DNA from: AP-15 sp963796155
GTDB lineage: Bacteria; Pseudomonadota; Alphaproteobacteria; ATCC43930; CGMCC-115725
NCBI GenBank assembly: GCA_963796155.1
Contig: CAWCKT010000013.1
Coordinates: 1 to 64,000 of the forward strand
Direction: 5' to 3'
DNA length: 64,000 bases
The notes under the pieces are model-generated. The model ran no database searches and had not been told where the DNA came from. It saw only the letters and a list, made by a program, of their open reading frames with translations. A program made the translations under genes and the position numbers. Of the stretch, positions 17,685 through 27,934 are shown in pieces. Numbering within the stretch: the first letter of the stretch is position 1; every line of letters starts with the position of its first letter.

Positions 17685-18934
17685 ATGTTCAATCGGGCGA
17701 TTAGCGCGTGGTGGATAGTCGTCGCGGGATTTATGGGCTCCGCCGCCGGTGCGGGAACCATCATGGTTTATTCCTATGGGATACTGTTGAGCGCTATGGG
17801 AGTCGAGTTCGGTTGGAACCGCGACACTCTGGCAGACAACATGACGAGTTTTCTGGCGGGCTCTGGCATCGGCACCGTCACCCTCGGATGGCTGATCAGC
17901 CGCTGCGGAATAAGAGTTCCCGCGGGCGTTTTTGCGGGGCTATTCGGGATACTTTTCGCTTCCGTGATCGTCCTTCTGCCGCTGCTGATTGTTTTTGTGC
18001 TGCTATTTTTCCTAATCGGTGTTTGCGGCGCTGCTTGTACGGCAATGCCGTACGCGGTCGCGATCAGTGGCTTCTTCGACGCCCATCGTGGCTTAGCCAT
18101 AGGCATTGTCGTTGCTGGAAGCGGGCTGGGCGCAACGATTTGTCCCGTGATTGCACAAACTCTGGTGCATACCTCTACCTGCGCGCTGGTTTTGCAGCCA
18201 TTGGAATCGGGTCGGCGGTGATCTCAGTTGCGGGAATTGCCTTTCTTGTGCGCACGCCCGCAGGCGTGACGGTGCGTTCCGCGAAGATGGAGGCTTCGTA
18301 CTCGATAACACAGCTATATCTGGCCAACCGTTACTTTTGGCTGATTGCAATGCCGATTCTCGGGGTTTCGATAGCGAACTTCGGCGGTATGACGTCGCTC
18401 GTGCCGTTGTTTAAGGATCATCAGATTAGCCCCCTCATCATTGCCGGGGCGCTATCATTCGCGGGCCTTGGTTCTTGGCTGGCACGCGTCGTTGTCGGTT
18501 TTGCGCTTGATGAGGTGTTTGCGCCCTACATCTGCACGGCGGTGTTCATCGCGGCCGGTAGCGGATTGTTGCTGCTGCGCGGCGTCAGCGGTCCGGTGCA
18601 GGCCTATGCCGGAGCGGCCTTGGTAGCTATGGCACTGGGATCTGAAGCGGATCTCGTCTCGTTCCTGGTGAGCCGGTATTTTCGACTTGTGGATTACAGC
18701 CGCGTGTTGGGTGTTTTGTGGGTGGTGTGGGCATGGGGAGGAGGCGTAGGCACGTCTCTGGCTGGCAAGTCCTTCGCGGAATTTGGTTCGTACCAACCAG
18801 CTTTCCTTTTGTTTGTGCTCTTCCTCGTCGCCGGTTCGGTCGTGATCTGCCTGATCGGCCCATACCGAAACCCGGTACACGCTCGGCAGATTTCGCTCGC
18901 AGGAGAGGGTGCCGCGAGCGCCTCCGCCAGTTAA
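17685..18934 (+). pseudogene. MFS transporter (oxalate/formate antiporter-like), frameshift
   Basis: The first six membrane helices read MFNRAISAWWIVVAGFMGSA to ATICPVIAQTLVHT. The frame then shifts near 18165 and helices 7-12 continue with LRAGFAAIGIGSAVISVAG to VICLIGPYRNPVHARQI. Together they make about 410 residues with the MFS layout. It probably imported the aromatic substrate. It is followed by a Rieske gene in the same direction. Confidence 0.75.
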
Positions 18935-19062
18935 TCTAGTACCGAGAATCAGTGCTAGGTGATGAACAAAGGCAGCGACCGCCAATTCCAACGTGCTGAG
19001 GCTTGGGCAAATAGGCGCAACAAAGCAATGACGTCCCGCGTCGAGGCAAATCGGAGGATGAT

Positions 19063-20254
19063 ATGTCCGTGATGGAACGCTCAAGTGATGCTCGCGAGCC
19101 TGAGCAGAAGGCCCGCCGATACCCCTTCGATCTGGGGACAACGAAACCGGGCGCCCCGGGCGGCATCTTTATGCGTCAGTTTTGGCACGCCATCGGACGC
19201 AGCGTCGACCTCGTGCCCGGTAAGCCACGCCCTCTCCGGGTCATGAGCGAGGATTACACGCTCTATCGTGGCGAGAGCGGCCAAGTCCGGATCGTGCAGT
19301 TTCGTTGCCCGCACCGGGGCGCTCGGCTTCATCTGGGCTGGGTCGAAGGAGATGAGCTGCGCTGCGCCTACCATGGCTGGAAGTTCAACCAGACGGGCCA
19401 GTGCGTGGAGATGCCGGCGGAGGAACCCGGATATGAGCAGAAGGTCCGCATCAAGACCTACCCCGCCGAAGAGGCATTCGGATTGATTTACGGCTATTTC
19501 GGCGAGGGCGACCGGCCTGAATTTCCGCCCTATTCCGGAATCGCAGGGCGAAGGCGTGATTGATGCCTGGCCGATCGGATATGTGCCGTGCAACTACCTT
19601 CAATCGCACGAGAACAGCATGGACGAAGTCCATGTCGCGTTTACGCATCAGCCCGGCGGATCACATGCAAAGCTCGCAGTTGACCTGCCGATCATCAGCG
19701 CCGAGGAGACTGACTGGGGTATGATGCGCTACGGGAAGCGCGCGAACGGCATGGTCCGCCATACGATGCATATCGTTCCAAATATCGTGCGCGTCATCGT
19801 TCCGCCTTTGCGAGGAATGGATGGGGTCGGAGGATGGACGGAGGTCACCTTCCACACGACGCCAATCGACGACGAGAATCATATGTGGGTGATCTCATCA
19901 AAAGTCGCAGTCACAGGGCAGGAGGCAGACCGGTATTGGCAGAAGCGCATCGAGTTCTACAAAGCGCGTGCTGAAGCCCCCACCGTCGGATCTTTGGTAA
20001 GCGACATCTGGGCCGGCAACGTCCACTACTCGGACGCCCGCCATCCGGAACTAGCCCTGGTTCAGGACATCGCGGTGCAAGCCGACCAGGGCCGGATTGC
20101 AAACCGGGAGGACGAGTTCCTCGGGCGCTCCGATGCTGGAATCGTGGTGTGGCGCCGAATTCTGATACGTGAGTTGCGGGCGATCGCCGAGGGCAAGCCG
20201 CCGAAAAAATGGAAGCCACCTGCAAAGGACGTTGTATCACACCTCGGCGTGTAA
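19063..20254 (+). pseudogene. Rieske oxygenase alpha subunit, second subtype, frameshift
   Basis: The first part (19063 to about 19545) holds the Rieske domain (FRCPHRGARL, CAYHGWKF). An indel near 19540 moves the continuation GVIDAWPIGYVPCNYLQSHE into the next frame, with the iron site MDEVHVAFTHQPGG and a normal C-terminus to 20254. Both parts are typical of one protein of about 395 residues. It is a paralogue of the broken Rieske gene at 55.2 kb and differs from the other two in the island. Only one base separates it from an intact frame. Confidence 0.8.
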
Positions 20255-20628
20255 CCCGCAGTCCAATGGAGAGCGCAAGGCCGGTGAAGAAGATGCTTGA
20301 GGCACTCGACGCCGGCCTGCACGCATCCCGGATGAAACCAAGCTACACGAAGCAGCAGAAGGTGCACGTTCTCGTCCGACATCAGATTAGCGCGCGCAGC
20401 GCTGGACATCGTTAGGAACACTCTGCAGCAGAGACGAGCACCATACTCGGCTTGTGTTAAGAAGCTTTACATGAGAGTGGGCGTCAAGCTCACTGTTTCG
20501 ATTTCCATAGCGAGGATTTCCACGACATTTGATCATGGCAGGACCGAGCGAGGTGATCCGTCGGACCAAGCGGTTCTCGATCCGCTTGCAGTCCGAGCAC
20601 CTCCCCCTCAGCTTGAATTCGAGTGCGC
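20255..20628. other. Intergenic, nothing recognised
   Basis: About 370 bases between the Rieske gene and the toxin-antitoxin promoter hold no convincing gene. Confidence 0.4.
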
Positions 20629-20657
20629 TTGATCCGAAGACACGCTTGCTCTATATA
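20629..20657 (+). promoter_or_regulatory. Sigma-70-like promoter of the antitoxin-toxin operon
   Basis: TTGATC (20629-20634) and TATATA (20652-20657) are separated by 17 bp, a good match to -35/-10 spacing. It lies 33 bp before the antitoxin ATG at 20690. Confidence 0.5.
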
Positions 20658-20689
20658 TGGATATTAGCTCTATCTGTGGAGCCGGTAGC

Positions 20690-21136
20690 ATGGCGACCCA
20701 AGAGACAGACACCCTGTTCCGACCGGGGGAAGGGATTCCGTTCGCGCAGCGGCATGAGCCGGCGGTCCGTGAGCGCCTGTCCGGGCCTGGGCTGCGCACG
20801 TTCTTCAACATAGCCGGCGAATGGGGCCTCACCGTAAATCAGCAGCGGGTGCTGCTCGGCGGTGTGCCGCCTTCGACATATCATAAATGGAAGGGCGGCG
20901 CGGTGGGCACGCTGTCCTATGACCGGCTCGAGCGGATCTCGCTGGTGCTGGGCATCTACAAAGCGCTCAAGCTGCTCTTCGCCGATGACACGAGCGCCGT
21001 GCGTTGGCTGAAGGCCGCGAACTCTGACCTCCCGTTCGCCGCCGGGAGCCCGCTCGATCGCATGCTCCGCGGCAGCATCGACGATCTGTACGCGGTCCGC
21101 CGCTATCTCGATGGCTGGCGCGGCGGTTGGCCTTGA
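20690..21136 (+). CDS. Xre/MbcA/ParS-type antitoxin
   Basis: The protein is 148 residues from ATG at 20690 (MATQETDTLFRPGEG). It has an N-terminal helix-turn-helix-like region (LTVNQQRVLLGGVPPSTYHK) and the C-terminal MbcA/ParS toxin-binding region (LGIYKALKLLFADD, LPFAAGSPLDRMLRGSIDDL). Its end overlaps the RES gene by 10 bases. It would neutralise the RES toxin and probably represses its own promoter. Confidence 0.85.
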   Translation: MATQETDTLFRPGEGIPFAQRHEPAVRERLSGPGLRTFFNIAGEWGLTVNQQRVLLGGVPPSTYHKWKGGAVGTLSYDRLERISLVLGIYKALKLLFADDTSAVRWLKAANSDLPFAAGSPLDRMLRGSIDDLYAVRRYLDGWRGGWP

Positions 21137-21831
21137 GGCCGGAGGAAGCGCCGACCGCCTGGTTCCGGGCGCGCACGCATCGCCTGATCGCCTCCCGCTG
21201 GCCCACCATCGGCGTGTTCGACAGTGTCGCCTCAGCGGACGACCTTGAAGCCGCGCTGCTGCTCGAATCGCTGACCGACGACCGGATTAACGAGACCTTG
21301 ACGCGTCTGGGTCAGCTGGACCGCTCGGAATGGCTGACGGGCCAGCCAGGAGCCACGCTCGTGATGGCGGCCTTCTGCCACCCGGCCCCGGGCGGCGGAC
21401 GGTTCAACAGCGAGGCGCTGGGCGCCTGGTATTGTGCGACTGAAATCGAGACGGCGATCGCTGAAACGGTCTATCACCACACCAAGCGCCTTGCCCACTC
21501 GGCCAGCGGATTCCGTCATGTGATCCAGATGCGCGAGCTCGTCAGCGAGGTCGATGCCGAGGTCTGCGACATCCGGGGCGTGCGCGAGAGCCATTCCGAG
21601 CTCTACGACCCTGAGAGCTACGCGGCTTCGCAGCCTTTTGGGGAGGCGCTGCGCCGAGCCGCGGCGAGGGGGATCGTGTATGCGAGCGTCCGCCGGCCGA
21701 GCGGCACCAACTTGGTCGTCTACCGCCCCTCGTTACTGCCGCCGGTCATCGAGGGCGACCATTTCGACTACCGGTGGACGAGCGGTCCGACGCCGGTCGT
21801 GTTGAAGCTAACCGGCGTTGGCGCGCGCTGA
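21127..21831 (+). CDS. RES-domain toxin
   Basis: The protein is 234 residues with a TTG start (ALRPEEAPTAWFRARTHRL). It carries the RES fold: Arg in AWFRARTHR, Glu in YCATEIETAIAETVYHH, and the C-terminal Ser in YASVRRPSGTNLVVY. RES toxins degrade or phosphorolyse NAD+ and stop growth. It is intact and coupled to the antitoxin by overlap. Xre-RES modules are common on islands. Confidence 0.88.
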   Translation: MALRPEEAPTAWFRARTHRLIASRWPTIGVFDSVASADDLEAALLLESLTDDRINETLTRLGQLDRSEWLTGQPGATLVMAAFCHPAPGGGRFNSEALGAWYCATEIETAIAETVYHHTKRLAHSASGFRHVIQMRELVSEVDAEVCDIRGVRESHSELYDPESYAASQPFGEALRRAAARGIVYASVRRPSGTNLVVYRPSLLPPVIEGDHFDYRWTSGPTPVVLKLTGVGAR

Positions 21832-21837
21832 CCCGGG

Positions 21838-21939
21838 TGTAAATGCTGCAAATTGCGCATCCAGGGCGGCGTAAAGATCGGCGCGCAACACGGTGGGAAT
21901 CTCGGCCAGGAGCACATCGCGGGTCATGCCGCCGCCGAT
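21838..21939 (-). pseudogene. TRIC/UPF0126-type channel remnant
   Basis: The minus-strand translation gives IGGGMTRDVLLAEIPTVLRA followed by DLYA. This GGG..RD..L...P..L...LYA block is the hallmark of the trimeric intracellular cation channel (YadS/UPF0126) family. Only about 30 residues remain, abutting the hydrolase gene. Confidence 0.5.
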
Positions 21940-21940
21940 C

Positions 21941-22652
21941 ATGCCGGATCATCTCAATCTGGCCTATGGAGATGCGCCGCGCGCGCGACTCGATTTCTTC
22001 GCCGCGAACCGCAGCGGCGCCCCGGCTTTGCTGTTCTTTCATGGCGGTTACTGGCAGCGCAACGCCAAGGAGGGCTTCAGCTTTATCGCCGAAGGGCCGC
22101 TCGCCTACGGCTTTCATGTCGCGGTCGCAGGCTACAAGCTTGGCGCCCGAGGCTGCTATGGACGACATTGTCGGGCAGGCGCGCAGTGCGTTGCAATGGC
22201 TGCACCGGCAGCTCGCGGCATTGGGTGGCGATCCGACGCGGCTCTATGCCGGCGGCTGGTCGGCCGGCGGCCATCTCACTGCTATGCTCATGGACGAACC
22301 GCTGGTTGCAGGCGGCCTTGCCATCAGCGGCCTGTTCGATCTGGAGCCGATCCGCCTTTCCTATCTCAACGACAAGCTCGGGCTTGATGCGGAGCAGGCG
22401 CGGCGCAACAGTCCGTTGCTGAATTTGCCGGCCAGCGCGGCCAAGTTCAGCATCGCCTATGGCTCGGACGAGCTACCGGAGCTGAAACGCCAATCACGCG
22501 AATTCGGGGCGGCCTGGACCGCGCACGGCCTTCCGGGGGAGATGATCGAAGTGCCCGACTGCCACCATTACGCCGTTCTCGGACAGCTCGCTCAGCCGGA
22601 CGGCCTTCTGGCGAAGGCGCTGGCTGTCTCTGCCGGGGTCGATTCGGGTTGA
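21941..22652 (+). pseudogene. Alpha/beta hydrolase (arylformamidase/esterase-like), frameshift
   Basis: It starts MPDHLNLAYGDAPRARLDFF with the oxyanion motif FHGGYWQ. After HVAVAGY an indel near 22140 moves LAPEAAMDDIVGQARSAL into another frame, which continues with the nucleophile elbow YAGGWSAGGHL, the Asp region YGSDELPE and the catalytic His in DCHHYAVLG. About 235 residues in total are typical of kynurenine formamidase-like hydrolases. All catalytic residues are present, in two frames. Confidence 0.7.
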
Positions 22653-22945
22653 TCAACCACCACGGCGCTTCGAACGGTCGTGGTCAGTTTCTAAGTGACA
22701 AGCGGGCTCAAAGCCTCTTGCTTATTAGTCTGCGACCCTGCACCTCTTCTGTGATGGTCATTCACTAGGCGGCGCGAATGTCGACGAGCTGCCTAGTCCG
22801 TGAGGCCAAAATGCGGACAAGAAGGTCAGTCGACGGTAAATATTGGTCGAGCGGTTCGTCAACGATGACCGGGCACGTTCTCCACTAAGGACAGGATACA
22901 AACCCTCCGTCGTTGGTAAGGAGAGCGAGGGTTTTCGAGACCTGT
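22653..22945. other. Intergenic, nothing recognised
   Basis: No convincing gene is present; it separates the broken hydrolase from a scrap of oxygenase sequence. Confidence 0.35.
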
Positions 22946-23188
22946 TCAACCGCTCCGGCAAGTCTCCTTGCGTAAGGAAACCGCGCTCGTCGAGGGCCAT
23001 TGGCTTCGAACCGAGACCGTGCGGGTGCCGGGCCGCCAGTCCTTCTTCGGCGCGCCATCCTCGAGCGGCCAGGCGACGATGCTCAACGCCGTTACACGCT
23101 CGTCGTCGACCGGAACCGCCCAGGAGAGTTCCGACCCGCGCTCCTTTCTCATCGGCAGCGTGCCGGCCTCGCCGATGTCTGGGATCAC
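22946..23188 (-). pseudogene. Fragment resembling a Rieske oxygenase C-terminal domain
   Basis: The frame reads GSELSWAVPVDDERVTALSI then VAWPLEDGAPKKDWRPGTRT. This VPVDD...W..PG pattern resembles the C-terminal catalytic domain of aromatic ring-hydroxylating oxygenases. No Rieske cluster or iron site is present. It is a decayed fragment; the assignment is tentative. Confidence 0.35.
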
Positions 23189-23233
23189 CAGGGCGTTCGG
23201 GACAATGCAAGACTTGCCGGCTTCTTGCGGTCG

Positions 23234-24006
23234 CTACTGGGCCAGAAAGCCGCCGTCGACCGCGAGCGTGTGGCCGGTGACCATCGCCGCGGCGGGGCTT
23301 GCCAGGTAAAGGATCGCCCAGGCGATCTCGTCGGGTGTAGCGAGCCGTTTGAGCGGGGTCAGCGCGGCGATGCGTTCGACGACACCGGGCTGGTCGAGCA
23401 GCGGGCAGTCAAGTTGGTGCGTACCCAGGTTGGCGCCACGGCGTTGACCCGAATCCCAGAGGGCGCCCACTCGACGGCAAGTGCCCTGGTCATATTGACG
23501 ACCCCGGCCTTTGTCGCCTGATAGGACACATTTGGGTAAAGCCCGCCACCCGAGAACCCCATGATCGAGGCGAGGTTGACGATGGCGCCGGCACCCTTCT
23601 GCAGCATCACGCGTGCCGCCGCTTGCGAGCATAGAAAGACGCCGGTCAGGTTGACTGCGACCACCTTGTCCCAATCGGAGAGCGGCAGTTCAACCGCGGC
23701 ACGGCGGATGCCGATGCCTGCGCTGTTGACCAAAATATCGAGCCCGCCATGCCGAGCCACGATCGCGTCGATGGCGCGCTCGACAGAGGTCTTGTCGGTC
23801 ACGTCGGCCTGATGCGGGGAGGCCACACCTCCTGTCATGGTGATCTCTCGTGCCGCGGTTTCGGCGCGCGTCAGGTCAATGTCTAAAATGTCGCCCGCCG
23901 CATCCGCGCCCGCTAAGGCGCTGGCTGTCGCACGCCCGATTTCACTGCCACCGCCAGTGACGAGGGCTACCCTTATCGTCGAGCCGGAACATCGAAAGCG
24001 GGTCAA
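23234..24006 (-). pseudogene. Short-chain dehydrogenase/reductase, frameshift
   Basis: It opens IRVALVTGGGSEIGRATASA and shows LDILVNSAGIGI, NLASIMGFSGGG, the Tyr/Lys box VSYQATKAGVVNM and IRVNAVAPTWVRTNL. Near 23390 the frame shifts and PGVVERIAALTPLKRLATPD to VTGHTLAVDGGFLAQ follows in another frame. All SDR motifs are present, so one indel separates it from an intact 250-residue enzyme. Confidence 0.75.
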
Positions 24007-24457
24007 CGAGTGCGGTCATATGCGGTCTCCCTCTCGTTCTAGCCCCTGTAACTTAGCTCGGCGACCGGAACGAGCTGCTCACATGTTCAGAGTATGGGTG
24101 ACGATCGCCATGATGCGCCAAATCCCCACAGGCTTACCACGTTGACCGGGGGCACAATCGCTGGTCGAGCGCGGCCCCGTCACGCCGCGTTGAGCCCAGG
24201 CGCACTTCTTCGGGCGCGCCGGCCGACTTCGATGCCGCATTAAACTGGATTACGCGTCCAGCACGCTGCGCGAGAAGCTCTATGGTCCGGTTCGGGCCCG
24301 GTACGGCGTTGGTCACTCCGGTGTGGTTTTTCAATGTAACTAGACTAGACTAAAGGACCCCGTATAGGGGGCTGCCGGACCTGGTGGATCGGCTCTAACG
24401 TCTGCTCCCCTCGGCTCCGTCAAGGCGGCGATCAGGAAACGTTTGGCCCATATGGGG
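24007..24457. other. Intergenic, nothing recognised
   Basis: About 450 bases hold no convincing gene or repeat. Confidence 0.35.
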
Positions 24458-25275
24458 TCACTTTGCCGTCGGCTCGCCGGGAGATGTCTCGGCGAGATGA
24501 GCGTCGAGGAATGCGCGCGTCTTTTTTTCCGCGTCCTTGGCCGCCGGCTCGTTGTATTCGAGCCAGTGGCCGAGAGAGCTTCGGCCGGGCTGCAGTATCG
24601 CAAAGTTGAGCCGTGATGCGCGCCCGGGTAGACGGTCAGCGCGATCGGCGCGCCGTCCGGCCGGGCGTGTGCCACCATCACGCGGCACCGCTTCGCCGGA
24701 GTCCAGTCGCCGGCCTCGCCGATCAGGATCAAGGTGGGTGCCGTCATCATTGCGCGGGAATTCCGCAGTTTGGGTAATAAGCGACCGCGGCGCGGAACCG
24801 CTCTTTAAAGTGTCGAAAATATTGCGCCATCAAACCGCGATCGACGGCATAAAGCCGAATAGCCGCCCATCGAATTACCGAGCACGGCGACCCGCTCCGA
24901 CGCAACAAAGGATTGTTGCGACAGTTAGCGCAGCCGGGCGTAGGCGTTGCCCGGCTGGTCGATAAACGGGCCGCCGCAGGCTGTGGTGAGTCTCCGTGGG
25001 CTGAGGCTGTCGACCATCAGCGCGACATAACCCCAATCCTTCAATTGATCGGCGAGTTGCAGCGAGCCGCCGCTGGAGAAGCCGCCGCAGCCATGGAGGA
25101 CGACGACGGCTGGGAACGGACGCTCGCCCGTCGGCCGCGCCAGATAGCCCAAAAGTTTCGGCTCCCGCTCTGAAACATTGGAGAACTCGACCAGCGACCC
25201 GGCCGAGGCGGCGCCGGCACCGAGCAATGACGCAAGCCCCATGGCAAGCAGGGATATCCGGAAAGCGAGCCTCAT
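24458..25275 (-). pseudogene. Secreted dienelactone hydrolase-family protein, several frameshifts
   Basis: It begins with a signal peptide, MRLAFRISLLAMGLASLLGA, ending near AASAG. LARPTGERPFPAVVVLHGCG follows. After a stop near 24927 the nucleophile region VAVLGNSMGGYSAL, FRAAVAYYPNCGIPA, APTLILIGEAGDWTPAKRC and the His-bearing VYPGAHHG lie in successive frames, and the end (AKDAEKKTRAFLDAHLAETS) in yet another. At least three indels are needed to rebuild it. It was probably a periplasmic hydrolase. Confidence 0.7.
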
Positions 25276-25309
25276 CGGGCCACGGCGAAAGCGCTTAACC
25301 TGTCATAAA

Positions 25310-25873
25310 TCAGGATTTACGCATGCGACTGTCAAAGCACAGCACCGTTCCTACCCAGCGCTCGCCGTTCAGTGTCGCATCCCCTGCGTATTCCGCCACA
25401 GGGCCATCGAACGATGCACGAATTGCCTTTCTCCAGAAAGATAGAGCAGGCTTGTTGTATCCGGCCACCGCTACCTCCCAGCGCCCGGGCCAGCGCTCGA
25501 ATAAGAGCCTTGCGGCGCGCGATCCGACGCCGATCCGACGGTATTTTCGAAGAACAAAAAACTCAGCGACCGAATGGTCGAGCACTCGGTTGAGCGCCGA
25601 CCATCGGTTCACCAAGACGAAACCCGCAAGCCGACCGTCGGCTTCCACCGTCAGCGGAACCCGGCCGTCCTCTCGCCAGTAGCTATCGAGCCCCTCGTAG
25701 GTGAACCGACCATCGGGGCCAACTTCGCCGTAGCGCGATCCGACCTCCGCAAATTCCGAGAAATCGTATTTATAAAGCTGCATCAGGTTCGTGATGATTT
25801 GCCTCTGGCTCTCTGGGACCTGTGTCAAGGTCACGCAATTAATCAAAGGAAGCTCCGTTATTTTAGCCGCCAT
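25310..25873 (-). CDS. GNAT-family N-acetyltransferase-like protein
   Basis: It is 187 residues from ATG at 25873 (MAAKITELPLINCVTLTQVP). The acceptor-side strands (LTVEADGRLAGFVLVNR) and the acetyl-CoA-binding region (FFVLRKYRRIGVGSRAARLL) fit GNAT motif A, and VAVAGYNKPALSFWRKAI motif B. It is intact, unlike its neighbours. The substrate is unknown. Confidence 0.75.
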   Translation of the reverse strand: MAAKITELPLINCVTLTQVPESQRQIITNLMQLYKYDFSEFAEVGSRYGEVGPDGRFTYEGLDSYWREDGRVPLTVEADGRLAGFVLVNRWSALNRVLDHSVAEFFVLRKYRRIGVGSRAARLLFERWPGRWEVAVAGYNKPALSFWRKAIRASFDGPVAEYAGDATLNGERWVGTVLCFDSRMRKS

Positions 25874-26150
25874 CGGCCAACGCCTCGCCGGTATCGCGCA
25901 AGTATTCGTAGGAGCCGCCAGCGCCGTGCGAGAGGACGATGAGCGGCAGGCTCTCGCCGTTATTGGACGATCCTTCACGCCGCGGACGGTTTTGTGGCCG
26001 AGGTCGATCTCTCGCGGCAGTCCGGCGCAGGGATACTACATCGCGCTCGTGAGGGCCGGACCTTCGGCATCGGCCGGCACCTCGTGAAACGGAACCCGGC
26101 GTCGCGTGTGAGCGTGGGTGCGGAGAGACAGGGCGATTACGGCGAGACAT
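25863..26150 (-). pseudogene. Alpha/beta hydrolase N-terminal fragment
   Basis: The end of this frame reads ESLPLIVLSHGAGGSYEYLR then DTGEALADGG before the stop. The LSHGAGG oxyanion loop is typical of dienelactone-hydrolase-like proteins. The rest of the domain is absent. The upstream residues are Arg-rich and probably out of frame. Confidence 0.35.
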
Positions 26151-26173
26151 CCGAATCGGCTTCTGGCGGGAAG

Positions 26174-26624
26174 CTACGAATATGGCGTGCCGTTTTTCCG
26201 GACATAGCCTTGCGCGGTCACGCGCAGGTCGATATCGGGATATTCGGCATGGGGTTCGGCCGAACCCCTGGTGCCGACCTCTAGGATCAATGCGATCGCC
26301 TCGCCGCGGTTCTGCAGGTGATGGCCATCGCGCTCACCGGCCTTGAAGCCGGCGCAATCGCCGGTGTTGAGCATGGTTTCGCCAGCATCGGTGACGAGCA
26401 CGACAGGGCCCCGGACGATATAGACGAACTCGTCTTCGTGAGCGTGCCAATGGCGCTGGCTGACCAGGTCCCGGGGCCCAACTCCCAACAGATTGACGCC
26501 GAAATTGGGTAAGGCCGGCGGCCAGCCCGAGCCGACGCCGGGTCTTGTTCTGGCAGGGTTCATCGAACGGCTTAGGATAGCGCGAACCGGCGCGCGCACG
26601 GGTGCTAGCAACATCGATCTTCAT
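26174..26624 (-). pseudogene. Cupin-domain protein, frameshifts near N-terminus
   Basis: The start MKIDVASTRARAGSRYPKPF lies in one frame and the cupin barrel in another. The metal-ligand motif is RHWHAHEDEFVYIVRGPVVL and the second cupin motif GDCAGFKAGERDGHHLQN. One or two indels lie near 26500-26550. Proteins like this are small mono-cupins of about 150 residues, often isomerase-like or ligand-binding. Confidence 0.65.
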
Positions 26625-26651
26625 GTTCCTACCTCTCGCATCCCCCGTTCC

Positions 26652-27813
26652 TAGTGCTTTGATTCAATCAGATGATTCACAAAGCCATCAGGATGTGCGA
26701 TGCTGGAGCCGTGGCATAGGGGGAGAGGCCATGGCGCAGCGGGTATGTGTGATAGTGAGCGCCGCGGAGCGCGAGGAGCTGGCGGCGATTGCGGCCGACC
26801 GCAATCGGCCGCGCAAACACATCGAGCGGGCGCAGATTGTCCTCGCCTCGGCCGATCGGCACGCGACGCAACAGGTGGCGCAGAGCATCGGTGTCAGCCG
26901 GCCGACCGTGTGGCGCTGGCAACAGCGCTTTGCCGAGAGCGGGGTCGACGGTCTGTTGCGCGACAAGACCCGCAAGCCCGGCAAGGCGCCGATCGCGACG
27001 GAAACCGCGGCGCAGGTCGTGGCGCTCGCGTGCACCGAGCCATCGCACGAAGCCACCCACTGGACCGGCCGGGCGATGGCCAAAACCATCGGCATCTCGT
27101 TGGGCTCGGTACAGCGCATCTGGCAGGCGCACAAACTGCAGCCGCACCGGCTGCGCACCTTCAAGCGCTCGCGCGATCCCAGCTTTGCCGACAAGCTCAC
27201 TGACATTGTCGGGCTCTATGTCGATCCGCCGGCCCATGCCGTGGTGCTGGCGATCGATGAAAAAAGCCAGATCCAAGCGCTCGACCGCACGCAGCCCGGC
27301 CTGCCGATCAAGCCTGGACGCTGCCAGACCATGACGCACGACTACAAGCGGCACGGCACCACCACCCTGTTCGCGGCCCTCAGCGTGCTCGACGGCACCG
27401 TCATCGGCCGCTGCATGCAGCGCCACCGCCATGACGAATTCATCCGCTTTCTCAATACCGTCGAGCGGGAAGTCATCGCCAACCGGCCGATCCACGTCGT
27501 CCTCGATAATTATGCCACCCATAAACATCCCAAAGTGTTGGCTTGGCTAGCGCGTCATCCGCGTTGGACTTTTCACTTCACCCCGACCTCGGCCTCTTGG
27601 CTCAATGCGGTCGAGAGTTTCTTTTCCAAGATGACGCGACAGCGTATCCGCCGCGGCGTCTTCCGCTCGATCGCCGACCTGCAGGCCGCCATCAAGGCTT
27701 ACCTGGCCGAGCACAATGCCAGCCCCAAACCCTTCGTCTGGACCAAATCCCCCGAGGTCATTCTGGCCAAGCTCGACCGCTGCCCTGTACTATCCGTTTA
27801 AGTCAGTGCACTA
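26652..27813 (+). mobile_element. IS630-family insertion sequence
   Basis: The element is bounded by TA dinucleotides (26652-26653 and 27812-27813). It has imperfect inverted ends (TAGTGCTTTGATT at the left; TAGTGCACTGACT on the other strand at the right). IS630/Tc1-type elements duplicate TA. It carries one intact transposase and sits between a broken cupin gene and a DUF5131 gene. Confidence 0.8.
26731..27801 (+). CDS. IS630-family transposase
   Basis: It is 356 residues starting MAQRVCVIVSAAEREELAAI behind a GGGGGAGAGG site. An N-terminal helix-turn-helix (VAQSIGVSRPTVWRWQQRF) is followed by the DDE core: Asp in VVLAIDEKSQ, Asp in HVVLDNYATHK and Glu in NAVESFFSKM. It is intact and likely active. 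A longer upstream frame from 26602 leaves the element and is not supported. Confidence 0.9.
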   Translation: MAQRVCVIVSAAEREELAAIAADRNRPRKHIERAQIVLASADRHATQQVAQSIGVSRPTVWRWQQRFAESGVDGLLRDKTRKPGKAPIATETAAQVVALACTEPSHEATHWTGRAMAKTIGISLGSVQRIWQAHKLQPHRLRTFKRSRDPSFADKLTDIVGLYVDPPAHAVVLAIDEKSQIQALDRTQPGLPIKPGRCQTMTHDYKRHGTTTLFAALSVLDGTVIGRCMQRHRHDEFIRFLNTVEREVIANRPIHVVLDNYATHKHPKVLAWLARHPRWTFHFTPTSASWLNAVESFFSKMTRQRIRRGVFRSIADLQAAIKAYLAEHNASPKPFVWTKSPEVILAKLDRCPVLSV

Positions 27814-27934
27814 GCATCTATATCTAAACCAGGCACTCGGCGCATCTCTGCAGGTCCGAAAAACCCGTGGCTCGAGCAGACTTTCAGGAAACCGCCCTCG
27901 TCGACGATACGCTCGATCCGTGTGATCTTCCCGC

